Below, one piece after another: positions 63,531 through 64,000 of a DNA stretch of 64,000 bases (position 1 is the stretch's first letter; every line of letters begins with the position of its first letter). Source of the DNA: Telopea speciosissima (Eukaryota > Streptophyta > Magnoliopsida > Proteales > Proteaceae); NCBI RefSeq assembly GCF_018873765.1, contig NC_057919.1, forward strand, positions 21,864,698 through 21,928,697, read 5' to 3'. A program made the translations under genes and the position numbers. The notes under the pieces were generated by a model, which saw only the letters and a list, made by a program, of their open reading frames with translations, did not search any database and was not told the DNA's origin.

Positions 63531-64000
63531 AACTCTTGTTTCTGAACCGTTGTCAAGATTACTGTCTTTCAACATTAACTAATAAATGTTTTGGGGTTCT
63601 TTACCTGAAACATGATTAATTGATATGTTATCCTTTTTTTTTTTCTTCTCTTGTTTTGAGAAAAATTTGTTACATGTTTTATCCTATTTTTCTTTATGAT
63701 CATGTACTTCAAGTAGTCTCTAGCAAAGCTGTTTTTTTTTTTTTTTTTTGTTGGTTTGGATTTTGCCAGTTTATCAATCTTTAATAAACCTCTGAAATTC
63801 AAATACATAAAAAAAAAAAAAAAAAAGAATAAAAGATTGCATTGGATTGCAGTATTTAAATTCCAGTTTATGGAAATTTGATGTATATGGGTCTAATTTT
63901 TCTTTTAAAGGCTCTATTTGTTTTGACGTAAAATTTTACTTGAAAATTTTTCACTTTAAAAAATTGGAAAAAATTCACGGACACCCACTATAAATATACT
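63531..64000. other. AT-rich sequence at the window end
   Basis: Homopolymer runs (poly-T near 63731, poly-A near 63808) and no recognised gene. Confidence 0.35.

Overview
This is plant nuclear DNA. It has spliced genes with GT-AG introns, plant-specific families (classical arabinogalactan proteins, a wall-associated kinase, a DETOXIFICATION/MATE pair, a plant ANTH protein), long AT-rich intergenic DNA, dinucleotide microsatellites and a dense mix of LINE, SINE, Copia, hAT, Mutator-like and MITE remnants. It is most like a woody eudicot or other non-grass angiosperm. I cannot name the species.

Left part (about 0.6-17.4 kb): three direct tandem copies of one gene for a small classical AGP (ATGs at 1953, 7716 and 16299, + strand). 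Each copy carries its own promoter and 3' region. They are separated by a 1.5-1.7 kb direct repeat (5.25-6.94 and 9.03-10.59 kb) and by a three-exon wall-associated kinase gene on the minus strand (14177-10943). Aligning the AGP copies exposes insertions: a 5'-truncated LINE upstream of copy 1 and a hairpin MITE in the 3' region of copy 3.

Middle (17.4-30 kb): mostly decayed DNA. It holds an MCTP (C2-domain) pseudogene, a Copia RT/RNase H fragment with an LTR split by a SINE, a cluster of MITEs, and a Mutator-like element carrying a dead copy of a host gene. The one intact gene here is a single-exon ANTH/clathrin-assembly protein (27568-28659, +).

Right part (30.3-58.3 kb): a tandem segmental duplication. 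Block P (about 30.35-46.5 kb) and block Q (about 50.7-58.3 kb) each carry one intact eight-exon DTX/MATE transporter on the minus strand (predicted 499 and 495 aa). Block P is about twice as long because of later insertions: a MULE-like element, an organellar fragment with a tRNA-Ser-like pseudogene, three truncated LINEs, a nested hAT-in-hAT element and an LTR-like segment. Block Q keeps the empty site for most of these, so the pair dates and delimits each event. Between and beyond the blocks lie a 2-oxoglutarate dioxygenase pseudogene exon, a CACTA-like subterminal array, AT-rich tandem repeats and further MITEs.

The intact genes suggest cell-surface and vacuolar/secretory functions (wall AGPs, a wall-sensing kinase, clathrin assembly, metabolite or toxin efflux), but nothing in the sequence shows that they act in one pathway. 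I see no CRISPR array, operon or complete autonomous transposon. All comparisons were made by eye; family names rest on recognised motifs, and percentages are avoided.
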